Below, one piece after another: positions 1-10,707 of a DNA stretch of 64,000 nucleotides. The stretch lies in assembly GCA_021397845.1 (NCBI GenBank), contig CM038046.1, positions 67,784,021-67,848,020 of the forward strand, in the 5' to 3' direction. The number at the start of each line of letters is the position of its first letter. Within the stretch, counting starts at the first letter, position 1. The DNA comes from Areca catechu. Its lineage: Eukaryota; Streptophyta; Magnoliopsida; Arecales; Arecaceae. Both the position numbers and the translations under genes were made by a program. Under the pieces are notes generated by a model, which did not search any database, had not been told where the DNA came from, and was given only the letters and a program-made list of their open reading frames with translations.

Positions 1-1225
1 AGTTGAACCCAGTCAAGAGCGTGTTTGGTGTAGCCACAGGAAAATTTCTTTGCTTCATGGTCACTTAGAGGGGGATCGAGGCCAACCCAGAGAAGGTCTG
101 AGCAATTCTTGACATGGAGCAGCCCACCTCCAAGAAGAAAGTCCACACAGTCTACCGATTATTGCCAACCCTTCTTCAAGGCACTGCGGAAGATGCATGA
201 CTTCACTTGGATGAAGGAGTGCTTGGAGGCCTTCGAAGAGTTGAAGAAGACCCTTGCATCACCGCCACTACTTTCTTGAATAGAGGGAAAAGAGCTCCTC
301 CTGTACTTGGTGGTCACTCCAGAGGCCGTCAACTCGGTCCTGGTCTCTACAGATGAAAAAGGGATCCAAAGGACTGTATACTATACAAGCAAGTTTCTCC
401 GTGATACCGAGGTTAGGTACTCTCGATCTGAGAAATTAATTTTTGCACTCATTATGTCTGCCCAATGCCTCAGGCCTTAAATCCAAGCACACCCAATTGC
501 GATTTTAATGGATCAACTGCTGAAAGCCATATTGAGCCATCCCAACACATTCGGATGCCTGGCGAAATAGGCATTGAATCTCAAAGAGTTTGATATCTCC
601 TACCACCCGAGGTCATCCATGAAGATGTCGGTACTGGCTGACTTCTTGGTTGAGTGTGAAGGCCTGGGGAAGGGGCTAAAGAGAGCCCCCAGAATCAACA
701 ACCAGGACTCGAACCAGAGGAGGACATCTGGGTCCTACATGTGGATGGAGCTTCCAACTCCGGCAGAAGTGGAGCGGGACTCATTCTCTCCAATAGTGAA
801 GGAGTCATTGTCGAATGCGTGCTCCGCTTCCAGTTTCTCGCCACCAATAATTAGGCGGAGTATAAAGAGCTCCTTGCAGGACTGAGAGTCTCTTGCACAC
901 TGGGTGTACCTAGTTTGAAGGTCTTCATCGACTCATAGTTCATGGCCGAGCAAGTCTCGAGCAAATTCAAGGCCCGGGACTCTCAAATGTCTAAGTACCT
1001 GGAGCTGAAACGTGCAAGTGTGGCAGGTTTCAAGCACTTTAGCATCTCCCACATTCCACGTGGAGAAAATGCTCGCATCGATTCCCTCTCCCGGCTGATA
1101 ACCTTGCCGGACTCATCCCTGGGATGCACCTATGTCGAGCATCTTCAGACCCCAAGCTACAAAGCACCTAGAGATGTCCAGCAAGTCACCACGGATCCCA
1201 GTTGGATGGACAAGTACATCAAGTA
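1..1225 (+). pseudogene. pol: Element B (Tat-lineage Ty3/gypsy): RT tail, RNase H and second (archaeal-type) RNase H
   Basis: Degenerate gypsy polyprotein, cut at its 5' side by the window edge. Around 40-70 the frame reads like the end of a gypsy RT palm (GKFLCFMV). About 270-650 resembles the usual gypsy RNase H and ends in a PRSSMK...LADFLVE block. About 730-1095 is a second RNase H with HVDGASNSGRSG, a broken NN-stop-AEY motif (TAG at 852-854 where Glu is expected) and a tail reading MAEQVSSKFKARDSQ then HIPRGENARIDSLSRL. Two tandem RNase H domains are a known mark of the Tat lineage. RT and RNase H would copy element RNA and remove the template. Multiple stops and frame changes show it is dead. 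Lineage is inferred from domain order, not from a tree. Confidence 0.8.
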
Positions 1226-2506
1226 GATCACTGATGGTACCTTTCCTGAGGATCAAATGAGGCTGGCCTCGTAAAAAGGAAGACTGCATGCTTTATGCTG
1301 ATGGACGGACTACTCTTCCGAAGGTCCAACTCCTACCCACTCCTCAAATGTTTGAGACCCTCAAAGGTAGCAGTCGTGCTCCAGGAGATAAATGAAGGCC
1401 TCTACAAAAATCACGTGGGGGGCAGAACTCTGGCATACAAGGCCCTTTGCCAGGGGTACTACTGGGAAATAATGAGGGAGGACATAGCCAACTTCGTCAA
1501 GAGGTGTGACCGCTACCAGTGTCATTCAATCATACAATGCCAGCCGGCTGCATTGCTCTCCCAACTCTGCCCCCTGGCCGTTCATCCGGTGGGGCATGGA
1601 CATCCTTGGTCCCTTTCCTCCCGCATCAGGGCAACGTAAATTCCTGATAGTTGCAATTGACTACTTCACAAAGTGGGTCAAGGCTGAGTCGTTAGCCTGG
1701 GTCACGGATGCAAATGTTAGTAAGTTCTTCTAGAAATCAATCGTGTGCCACTTCGGGCTCGTCCACACAATCATCACCGACAACGAACGACAGTTCGATA
1801 ATCAGGAGTTCAAAGAGTTCTGCAATGACCTCGGCATCCGCCATCACTTCACCTTGGTGGCACACCCTCAGACCAATGGGAAGGTCGAGGTGACCAACTG
1901 GACTATCCTTCAAGGCCTCCGAACCAGACTAGACCAAGCCAAGGGTAGGTGGATCGAAGAACCCCCCAATGTCCTATGGGCATACGACACAATGCCGAGC
2001 ACGGCCACATATAAAACACCAGCCAAGGGTAGGTGGGCCAAAGAACTCTCCAGTGTCCTATGGGTATACCACACAACGCCGAGGATGGCCACAGATAAAA
2101 CACCATTCAACATCGTCTTTGATGCAGAAGCGGCGATCCTAGTGGAACTAAGTCTGCCAATGCTTTGGGTGGAGCAGTACGATGAAGTCGAGAACCCAGC
2201 ACACCTCCTGCTCTGCTTGAAGAGACGAGGGATAAGGCTCGATTTTGGATGGTATCCTATCAGCAACGGGTGGCCAGGTATTATAACTCCAGGGTGAGGT
2301 CGAAGTCCTTCTGCTCGAGAGATCTAGCGCTACGACAGGCAAAAGCTTCCCAACCTCTAGAGTGCGGCAAGCTCTGTCCAAACTGGGAATGCCATTACAG
2401 GGTGGTCGAAGCCCTCCCTCACGAGGCCTACTATCTTGACGAGCTCGATGGGACACGATTTTCGCAAACTTGGAACGCTGCCAACTTAAGAATGTATTAC
2501 CAATAA
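1226..2506 (+). pseudogene. Element B integrase, frameshifted
   Basis: Continues element B pol. The H2C2 zinc-binding region lies near 1395-1535 (HVGGRTLAYK ... RCDRYQCH). The first catalytic Asp is in RWGMDILGPF (about 1585) followed by DYFTKWVKAE, the second in IITDNERQF (about 1770), and the Glu in NGKVEV (about 1880). A C-terminal block from 2249 to the TAA at 2506 has PNWE and WNAANLRMYYQ, typical of gypsy integrase C-termini without a chromodomain. At least three frames are needed to read through. Integrase would insert the cDNA into the chromosome. An 84-bp in-frame duplication (1938-2105) disturbs the region after the catalytic Glu. Confidence 0.85.
1938..2105 (+). repeat. 84-bp direct tandem duplication inside integrase
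   Basis: Unit 1 is 1938-2021 and unit 2 is 2022-2105. Both start GCCAAGGGTAGGTGG and end AAAACACCA. Each encodes 28 residues (AKGRW...TP), so frame is kept. The copies have diverged at many positions, so the event is old. Confidence 0.85.
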
Positions 2507-3252
2507 TGTAAGACTTCCTAACACTAATAGTGAAATTCTTTCTACTGCAATGCTTGTCTCTGTCTCGTAGGACCATCCTCACCCGACATTAGATCTGGCA
2601 CTCGAAGATGGGGCAGAAATCCTATAACCAATTCGCAGGAGGTGCCAAAAGCCCAGAGTCCAGCACTCTGGCATGAAAGACTGGAGTCCAGCCCTCCAGT
2701 ACAAAAGCTCGGAATCCAGTCTGGCATAGAAGCCCGGAATCCAGTCCGGCACCCAAAGATCGAAAACTCTTCAAGCTCGACACTCAAAGGCCGGATAACC
2801 CTACAATGGAAGCTTCAGGAGTCTAGCACCAAGCTCGAAAGCCTCCAAAAATCAGCCTTTTAACCGAGAGTCAAAGTCGAATTTCTATCCAAAGTCACAA
2901 ACTTGGCCCTAGCAAGAAATAAAGGGGTCCCAGATTCTTCATCGACCTCAAAGATCACCTCAATCCAACATAAATGATCGGTTGGAAGCTCCTAGAATAT
3001 TCTAAGTCATCACGGTGGCTATGGCATTCAAGGGAGAAGCAAGAGCTTGAAGTCAAGCAAGATCTGAGCAAATGAAATTATAAGAAGAAATATGAGAAGA
3101 CAGTGAATTGCAAAGGTGTGAAACAAAAAGAACTTCATTTTTGTGATAATGTTTTTTAGAACTGGTAGGGACCTCAACAGGCTGGATGACTCTAAAAAAT
3201 AGAAAATAATAAAAAAAAAACTATGCTAAGAACAAAAACAAAGGACCCGGAG
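2507..3252. other. Element B spacer between pol and the antisense ORF
   Basis: No credible gene. About 2650-2760 holds four imperfect repeats spaced about 28 bp apart around a GRATCCAGYC-like core. 3190-3240 is A-rich. Position after pol and before a convergent antisense ORF fits the long 3' region of Tat elements. Confidence 0.5.
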
Positions 3253-3924
3253 TCACTGGGTTGCCGGCTCCCTACCAGGTTGGCGAGCCTCCACGTCACT
3301 AGCTGCATGCACAGCTAGCTGCCCGGTGGTCACATCATTAGCTGCTCTTGAAGATGTCGCTGGCTCCTCAGGCTGTTCCTCGGCACCGCCAATGATGATG
3401 CCTCCCAGGTCGAGCTCCAAGAAGTTTGAGGCCACCTCTCCCCAGCTGACTTCGAACCCTTTCAAGAATGAGTCCAAGCTAGACTCGTGGACCTCATCCT
3501 TGAACTCCTGAGATGCTGGGAACTTTGGCTCAGCCTCGAGGGCTTCCCTCTATGTTGCTTTCAATAGCCCCAGGACATACGTCGTCTTCTCCTAGGCCGC
3601 TGCCAGCTCTACCAGGACCTCTTCGACCCGGGTCTCCAGAGCCTGGGACCTCCACTCCATGTAGCTGATCTCCGTCGCAGTCTCCTCAGTGCAGTGCTAG
3701 GTCAGTATCCTCTCCTTGGATAGGGATGTCTCAAGGTCCTTGGTGCGCCCCTCAGCACGAGCCAGATCCCCTCGAAGAACCCTGTTCCTCTCCTTCATCT
3801 CTTGGCCCTTCTCCATCAACTCCTTCACATCAGCCACGAGCTTGGCCAGCTTTTTCTCCTTTTTAGCCTCCTTCCTCATCGAGCTGATGAGGAAGTCCCG
3901 GAGCAGGAGCACGTCGGTCCCAAC

Positions 3925-4001
3925 CTACATCAAAGGAAGAGGTTAGACCCTCTCAAATCTAGCTAGAACATTAAAATCAAAGGGAAATGATAGGTACTTA
4001 C
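3925..4001 (-). other. Probable spliceosomal intron in the antisense ORF
   Basis: On the minus strand, coding that reads QLIS is followed by GTAAGTACC (donor G at 4001). A pyrimidine-rich end and TAG (last G at 3925) precede VGTDVLLLRDF in phase 0. The 77-bp segment itself has no matching coding. Its length and borders fit a plant intron; splicing is inferred. Confidence 0.6.
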
Positions 4002-4206
4002 AGAGATGAGCTGAGGGAGGATCCCAAGCAGGGCAGCTAAGTTATCCCTGTCTCCCTTCAAGCGGAGATCCCGAGGTTGGACCGTATACTCCATCATCTT
4101 CTCCACCAAGCCCTGATCCCGAATGATGAAGGCGTTCCCCGGAAGCCCCGCCAGTGCATAGAGGGGCTAGGAGGATGGCTGGGCAGGAGTTTCTTCGGCA
4201 CACAAA

Positions 4207-5824
4207 TGATGGGGGACTAACTATATGCAAAGATGAAGAACAATGCAAGTGATTTGTTATTTTTGTGGTTTTTAAATTTTAAAGATTTTTTTTTTTTTGG
4301 ATTCCCAAAGACAAGACAATAGTAAATATAGGGATTCAATAATGATAAGAAATACCATCATATGAATTAGCCCCTAAGCACGGATAAAAAGAGGACCCTG
4401 GGATTGAGAAACCCGTAGGACTTAGCTCTTAGAACAATATCGACTTAGGAGTTTAGGGAGGCAAACCTCAAAGATCTGAAGAGCCCAATGCCGAGATCAC
4501 TCACTCTCGTGAATGCGACTTGGATGATCAAGCCCTCAACCCCGCGGATGCATCGGTTTTTGATCTGAAGGTCACAAAGGCAAGGAGGCTGATTCCGTGT
4601 TAGTGGCACCTCGAGGACCTGCGAGCATTCAAAGAAGAATAGTTAGGTTTCGATCAAAAGAAGCAATAAAAGAATGGAAGTGAGTTGATGTGGTGATGGG
4701 TAGAGTCTTCTTGCTAGGTGCCCAGGTGGATGATCCCAATGGGCTCTGATTTGAAGTTGGATGATGGAGTTGCGGAAGAGACGGTAACTTGAGGCCTCAC
4801 ACCTCTCGACGCTCGAAGGCGAAGGCACTCCCTCATGGAGATCGACGTTCCTAGTGAACGAAGGCAACTAAAGAGAAATTGGATCTCAAGAAACTTGGTT
4901 TTTCATTCATCAAAAATTAAAAATACAAAGGAGGGGTAAGGTCCTTTTTATAGGTACCTTAGGACCCTATTTGAAATTCAAATAAAAATACAAGTCCTCT
5001 TTGAAGAGGCGCCAAAAAAATTTCAGATTTCTCTCCCTTGGCCAACCTAGACTTTGGATTTGATTGCGTGGGGCTTGACTTGAGGCTTGGAAGAGGGATC
5101 TTGGCGTCCTTGACTTGGTAGGTGGATCTCTTATTTTGGAAGAAGACTTGAAGTAGGGCTTGTAGCAAGTCATGTGTTCTCCTCCATTCCTTGGTTGTGC
5201 ATCCAACTTTGGAACAAGGCATGATGTTGGGTGTGGGATATGGAAGCGCCCATGGATTCATGACTTCCTTCCATAGTTAATCATGTAATTTGGGAAGATA
5301 GCTTGATAGGAGGGCTTGAAGCAAGGGATTCAAATTCTCCATATTTCAAACTCCTTTGACCTTCCTTTGGCCGGCCACCTTTACTTGGAAAAGAGCATGA
5401 TAAGGGGGAGGGAAAGAGGGAGAGCATCAAGTGTTGTGTCCCCCCTTTTGGGCACCCAAAATCTAAATTATACCGTCCACTTGGCAAGTGGACATGGTGC
5501 CACATAGGATGAAGAGGTGGCACCCTTGAGCTGAGTTGGCTTCCTCCATGGCTTGGCTCCAAAGTGACTAGATTTTTGGACCAATCTTGCTTGGGCCCAT
5601 ACTTCAAACTAACTCTGAATGGACTCAATATAGGACACAATTGACTCAATATGGGACTAGACTTGGTACAGGACACAATTTAACCAAATTGGTCAAAGTA
5701 CAGGACTAGATACAGACACATAAGACTCAATTCAAAGCTAAGAAAAATTACAAGGTTTAGGTTTGAAGCCCAATTACAGGACTCGAAAATTGAAATGCTA
5801 ATGAGAGGTCTGGTGCCCACACCA
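4207..5824 (-). mobile_element. H: solo LTR of the chromodomain-gypsy LTR group, inserted in the antisense ORF
   Basis: Read on the minus strand it begins TGGTGTGGGCACCA and ends GTCCCCCATCA. It is flanked by ACAAA (4202-4206) and ACGAA (5825-5829), a 5-bp duplication with one CpG-type change. The antisense ORF resumes in frame across it. Blocks match element F's LTR, for example GAGGGCTTGATC (minus near 4535; plus at 9303), CTCCCTA..CTCCTAAGT and GCTAAGTCCTAC. A TATA-like CTATAAAAAG lies at 4943-4953 on the minus strand. No internal region remains, as expected after LTR-LTR recombination. ORFs inside it are fortuitous. Confidence 0.85.
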
Positions 5825-6421
5825 ACGAAGATGTGGGCTGCGTGGCCATCGCAACTGCCCTAGCTGAAGCCACCTCGAGAGAGGGGAGCTCATCACTGAG
5901 CAACTGGAAGAAGGCCTCTCAGTCGGCCGGCACTACCTGGGCATTCTAGTTAGGGGCCCAGTCTGGCTCACTCCAGACCTAGTCAATGTCCCCGATCGAA
6001 GCAAAAAAGAACCGGTTCTTCCATCCCTTGATAGACATGGGGAAGTCGAACTGTAGGCACTTAGGCAGAGGGGAAAGGTAACACTACCCATCATCAGTGA
6101 AGAGGTGCTTCGAGATGAACAAGGCCTTGAATAGTAAAAAATGGGCAACAAACTCATGGAAATGACAAAACATGATGAAGGCAAAGATGACCCTGATGGC
6201 ATTAGGAGCCAACTAGGTCGGGACAAGGCAATGATGGCCAAGGAAAGAAAGGAAAAAAGGGTGGATTGGAAAATGAAGACCGGGAAGGAAGTCTTCATGG
6301 AAAGCAACCCGGCTAGGGCCGCTCGAGGTAATCCGCTCCCCCTGTCCCAGGAGTTAGAGCTAGATAGAATCCGAGACCCAGAACAAATCACAGATCATGG
6401 AAAGATCTTCTCTGATCATCG

Positions 6422-7290
6422 TCGAGGTGAAGCCAGAGGGACCGGAAGAAGCCTCTAGCACTGGAGGGGCAACGACAAATACAGGAGGAAAAATAGGGAT
6501 AGGGGAAGGAACCCTAGGGGCCCTAGCGCTTCCAATGACTATTCGACCAGGGTGCAGGCACCTCCAGACGTCAAGAGGGACTTCATCCTCTAATGAAAAG
6601 GATGATAGGGTTCTTGGCCAAGAAGGACTTGCCTCATTCGGGTTGGTTTAAAAGCGAGGGCATCGGCCCGAAGGTACCATTGGAAGAAGAAAGGTTTGGG
6701 AAGAAGAGAAGGTGGACTGAAAACCTAAAGAAGGGCTTGGTTCACCTAAAACAGAGGGAAGGACTAGAGTCTAAGAACAAGTAGAATAAGAATCGAAGAT
6801 CACAGGCACTCACCTGACTTTTTGGTGAAGAAAGGTGTCCCAGGAGAAGAAGAAGGACCGCTGCAACTGCCGGCGAGGTGTGAGAAATTCAAAAGATCTC
6901 ATTTCCGGAAAGTCTCCTCTATTTTCAAAGCCAATCGATAGTGGTTGTACGAGCCATTTTTTGTCCCCACCAACGGATGAGTGACATGTGTGAAATCGCC
7001 TGGCAACGATGCTTCAATTTGCTAAAAATTGCCTGGGGTCTAGCGTGGTGCAATTTCGGTCCATTGAAATCGTGGATGTGGTGACTACGCATTGGACCTC
7101 GAGCATGACATGCAGAGTGGCAACAATCGTGGCAATAATTACATAAGATTTTTATCCTCCCATGTCATCTCTGCATTAACTCCCCATGTCCCAGCCACAG
7201 CTCTTCGATGGGACTTGGGAGTGGCGGGCAAACGATATGGCAAGACCGCTGACATGGAGTACACCATAGATCCAACTGGTAGCTAGATGG
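6422..7290. other. Non-coding stretch of element B
   Basis: I find no gene or repeat with support here. Short ORFs (6397-6651, 6593-6784, 7092-7286) have no recognisable motif. It lies upstream of the antisense ORF, so it could hold that ORF's promoter and leader; the GT donor at 6813 (minus) is the only hint. Confidence 0.4.
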
Positions 7291-8037
7291 GTGGATAGCA
7301 CCGCATCAAGGTCTCTTCCGAGCTCCCAAGCCAGGTGGCCTCACCAATGGTCGTGCCCGCATCGACCTGAGCTCGGCAACTCTACTCCTTCACCAGGTGG
7401 CTCCCCAAGGGTCGAGCCCGCCTCGACCGAAGTCGAGCCCGCCTCGACCGAAGTCGAGCCTGCCTCTGCTCCTTCGCCAGGTGGCTCCACAAGGGTCTAG
7501 CCCACCCAAGTCAAAGTCGAGCCCACCTCTGCTCCTTTGCCAGGTGGGTCTCCAAGGGTCGAGCCCACCTCGATCGAAGTCGTGCCTGCTTTTGCTCCTT
7601 CGCTAGGTGGCTCCCCAAGGGTCGAGCCCACCTCGGCTAAAGTAGAGCCTGCTTCTGCTCCCACACCAGGTGGCTCCCCAAGGGTCGAGCCCACCTTAGC
7701 CAAAGTCAAGCCCACCTCTGCTCTTTCGCCAGGTGGCTCTCCAAGGGTCGAGCCCACCTTGACCGAAGTCGAGCCTTCCTCTGGTAATTCACCATGTGGC
7801 TCCCCAAGGGTCGAGCCCACCTCGATCGAAGTCGAGCCTGCCTCTGCTCCTTCACCAGGTGGCTACCCAAGGGTCGACCCCACCTCAGTCAAAGTTGAGC
7901 CTACCTCTGCTCCTTTGCCAGGTGGCACCCCAAGGGTCAAGCCCACCTCGGTCGAAGTCGAGCCCGCCTCTGCTCCTTCGTCAGGTGGCTCCCCAAGGGT
8001 CAAGCCCACCTCGACCGGAGTTGAGCCCTCTTCGTAG
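7291..8037 (+). CDS. Hypothetical 21-residue-repeat ORF (one internal stop)
   Basis: From an ATG at 7291 one frame runs to a TAG ending at 8037, broken only by a TAG at 7498-7500. After about 30 unique residues it consists of repeats of the form GGSPRVEPTS.EVEPASAPSP, 21 residues each. Low-complexity P, S, E and V with no hydrophobic segment. Because the DNA period is 63 bp, other frames also stay open, so an open frame is weak evidence for a protein. It may equally be a 3'-UTR tandem repeat. No function is claimed. Confidence 0.25.
7396..8035 (+). repeat. 63-bp tandem repeat, ten units
   Basis: The start GGTGGCTCCCCAAGGGTC recurs at 7396, 7480, 7543, 7606, 7669, 7732, 7795, 7858, 7921 and 7984. 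The period is exactly 63 bp, except the first, which is 84 bp because of an extra 21-bp subunit (CCTCGACCGAAGTCGAGCC doubled). Units differ by scattered substitutions. Tandem arrays in the 3' untranslated part of Tat-type elements are known seeds of plant satellites; position after the antisense ORF and before a probable LTR fits that. Confidence 0.95.
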
Positions 8038-8177
8038 AAGCATCGGAAAGAGCAAAAGTACTAATCACAATATCGCTGCTGAAGCAGGCCAGCGCAATGC
8101 GGCGTGCCCAGTATGGCACCCGCAAATCTATAATAGTACACGTAACCTCGTTTGCACCAGTTTGGGAAGGGCACCCT

Positions 8178-8844
8178 GATCGAGATATCAGATCCTATGA
8201 GCGACCACCTGAAACCTTCCAAAGGAGAAGGCCGCATTCAGCATCTCAAACTTGAGGGTGACTATGCCCGGATCGAGGTTCCACCTAATTTCTCCCTTCG
8301 TGACAACATGCTGAGCAAGACAAGTTCATAACTTAACTCCCAACTATAAGAGAAAATGACCTTAGGAGAGCGGCCAACAGACACCATTGACCCCTAAGCC
8401 CCAAGAGGGGGAAAATCAAGGCACCATAGCGATCGACGATCTAAAAAGGCACCAATTGGTAGGAAGCAAGGTAAGCAATCAGAAGAGGGCAAACACACGA
8501 AGTAATTAGACAAGTGACTTGAAGGCGAGAGGCTCCTAGAGGACTCCCAAAGTGAGTCTTGCGAGCACAGTCACCACAACTCAAGCACCATCCCTCTCTC
8601 ATTTTCTCCTACTCAATCCTTCATTAAAAACTCCTCTAAGCATGGAGACTGAAGTGGGATCTTCCTTAGGGGATTTGTTTTGCTTCGCCGTTCGGTGACT
8701 TGATCATCGGAGTGCCCTCGTCGGGATCCCTGGCCCGTGTCTCTAACATTATTTTATAGGTTCGAGAACACCAGGATTCTAGAGTAAAAGGGGCAGATGT
8801 TTGACGCCACCTCATAACTACAGGCCACAATGGTAAGGTCGGCA
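8178..8844 (+). mobile_element. Probable LTR remnant of element B
   Basis: Follows the tandem repeat after a purine-rich stretch (GGGAAGGGCACCC). It contains CATTAAAAACTCCTCTAAGCAT and later a GGTTCGAGAACACCAGGATTC...AAAAGGGGCAGATGTTTGACGCCACC segment (near 8758-8805). To me this resembles a Tat LTR end followed by a TTTGGCGCCACC-type primer site. The 5' partner LTR is outside the window, so borders are guesses. The sequence stops abruptly at 8844/8845 where F's truncated LTR begins. Confidence 0.35.
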
Positions 8845-9612
8845 ACACCCCTCTTTCAAATTTAAATTCAAATGTTCAAATGAGGACTTGGGCCCTAACC
8901 CTCTTGTAAGATAATTTTTGATGAATAAAAAAAATTTTCTGAATTTTCTTCTTCCTAGCCCTTATCTTTGACTTGGAACTCTGTGAGAGAGTGTGCCTTT
9001 GTCCTTCGGGACATTGAGGGGTTAGAGGCCCTGGGTTACCTTTTTCCTACGCAAGCCACCAACCTTTCTTCCCAAGCTTGGATTCCCCATGGAAGATCTT
9101 CTAGGACGCCGAACAAGAAGAGCCTTCCTCGATCGCCACCTTCTCTACACCCTCCCTTCTTTCATTACCTTCCCCTTCTTTCTTGCTATTTTTTATCTCA
9201 TCTCTAGGTTGCTCGTAGGTCCTTCAGGTACCACGGATAATGGAGTCGGCCTTTCTTGCCTTCAGAACCATCTGACAGAAAGCTGGCAAATCCACAGGGT
9301 CGAGGGCTTGATCTTCCAGGCTGCATCTGTGAGTGTTAGCGAACTCAGCATCGGACGCTTCAGAGCTTTTAGAGGTTTGCACTCCCTAGTCTCCTAAGTA
9401 GGATATTGATTTAGGGCTAAGTCCTACCAAGTTTTCTCAATCCCGGAGTCCTTTCTTTATCACTGTTTAGGGTCTATGTCTGCATGCTAGAGTTTCTTGT
9501 CCTTATGCAAATCTCTAAATCCATTCTTAGCTTGATTTTGGGAATTGATCAATCCATTAAAACATAAAACAACAAAAGAAAATCACCTGCATGCATCCTA
9601 GGTCCCGCATCA
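8845..9612 (+). repeat. F 5' LTR, 5'-truncated
   Basis: Aligns with 13505-13772 of the 3' LTR (for example CTCTTTCAAATTTAAATTCAAATGTT and GGCCCTGGGTTACC). It lacks roughly the first 820 bp that the 3' LTR has. It ends CCCGCATCA directly before the primer site. Relative to the 3' LTR it also lacks a short GTGCCTATGAAAAGG-like segment near 8890, where a TATA-like box would sit. Confidence 0.8.
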
Positions 9613-9616
9613 TGTT

Positions 9617-9628
9617 TGGTATCAGAGC
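9617..9628 (+). promoter_or_regulatory. F primer-binding site (tRNA-iMet)
   Basis: TGGTATCAGAGC, complementary to the 3' end of plant initiator tRNA-Met, four bases after the LTR end at 9612. Confidence 0.9.
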
Positions 9629-10707
9629 ACGGATAGGACTTGGTTTCTCTTTAAGTACTCGGATCGGGTGCTTCACCATGGCCGTCCGGTCATAGAAAAA
9701 AGTAAGGCTGCAAGATGCTCACATCTCTTTCAAAGGAGATTTTCTATGGCATGTAGGAGTGTCGATGTGATTGACCCTTGAAGAAGAAAACAAGGAGATA
9801 GGTATTTTAGGACCTAATGAAAATTTTTGCATAACTAAGTTTTGCATCATTAGATTTCTGGATCATTAAATTCTGCATCATATTCAACCAGTATATGGTC
9901 TGTTGTTTTAATTATTTCTGCATGTAGTAAACTCAGAAACCATTGGTTCTTATTTTGCTGGATTCTAAGTTATTGTTAGTATTTTTCAAAATTTTCATAG
10001 GATTTATTTTAGCATGTAGATTTTCTGCATACCTAATTACTACCTGAGAATAATTCTATCCTAAAATTCCAGCAATTCCAATTTCAGCATACTTTCATTT
10101 CTGCATAGTTTAATTTCTGCACCTAGGTTCATCTCATTTAATTTTCAGCAACTCATATTTCTGCCTATACACATCAAAACACAAAAAAACTTTAGTGCAC
10201 TTCATTAGAATTCATGTTTATGCCATCATATACATAACTTACATTAAGGGTGACAATATCATAAGATAAGGGAAGGAGGTCATTACCTTTCCTTAGCCTA
10301 AAAACCACATTCTTTGCATTCCGAACCTAAGCCTAACTTAAAATCTATTAGCAACATAATAGCTTAGGGACATCAATGAGTCGGGTTTAACCATTGTGGA
10401 GAAGCTAGTGCATATAACCCTTCAATTAGCACCGGGAAGCTGGTGTCTAAGGCAAGAGGTTTTGTGTCAAACGACCTAAGCGATGTTGTGGTTCCTTAAT
10501 TGGGTCGCTGCAAAAGCGAGGAGGGCCTCCCACACTCCTACCTCTTACCTAGCTGCTGAAAGGGCTAGTTGTTGTGCTGTATGTCATCTAAGTTAACTCT
10601 TTTTGATTGAACTCATAGCTATAGCAAATCGTAGTACCCTCCATTGTGTGTTGCATGACCATTAGATTAGGAGTTTAACCAGTCATCTTGACCCAACCCA
10701 ACCTAGT
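9629..10707 (+). other. F untranslated leader
   Basis: No gene seen. Rich in TTTCTGCAT-type words. Lies between the primer site and the gag-like ORF. Confidence 0.5.

Larger units (their letters stand above)
3253..6421 (-). pseudogene. Antisense extra ORF of element B (putative gypsy-type-transposon family), split by solo LTR H
   Basis: Read on the minus strand, a start at 6421 leads into a domain with the hallmark KGWKNRFFFA (6001-6029), preceded by LAPNAIRVIFAF (about 6165-6210). After a gap made by solo LTR H (4207-5824) it resumes with PLYALAGLPG, then a charged coiled-coil-like block (3697-3912, rich in K and E), and ends at a stop near 3253. The KGW..RFFF block is the signature of the plant 'putative gypsy type transposon' family (Pfam PF04195, from memory). 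Extra ORFs antisense to and downstream of pol are reported for Tat-lineage elements; their function is unknown. Several in-frame TAGs (for example at 3697) make this copy non-functional. A donor-like CAG/GTGAGT on the minus strand at 6813 hints at an upstream leader intron. Confidence 0.75.

Noticed and set aside
5281..5676. 131-codon minus ORF
   Set aside because: Lies wholly within solo LTR H; no domain and not kept in the homologous F LTR.
8968..9397. Plus ORFs of 79 and 102 codons
   Set aside because: Within F's LTR; the 3' LTR copy does not preserve the frames.
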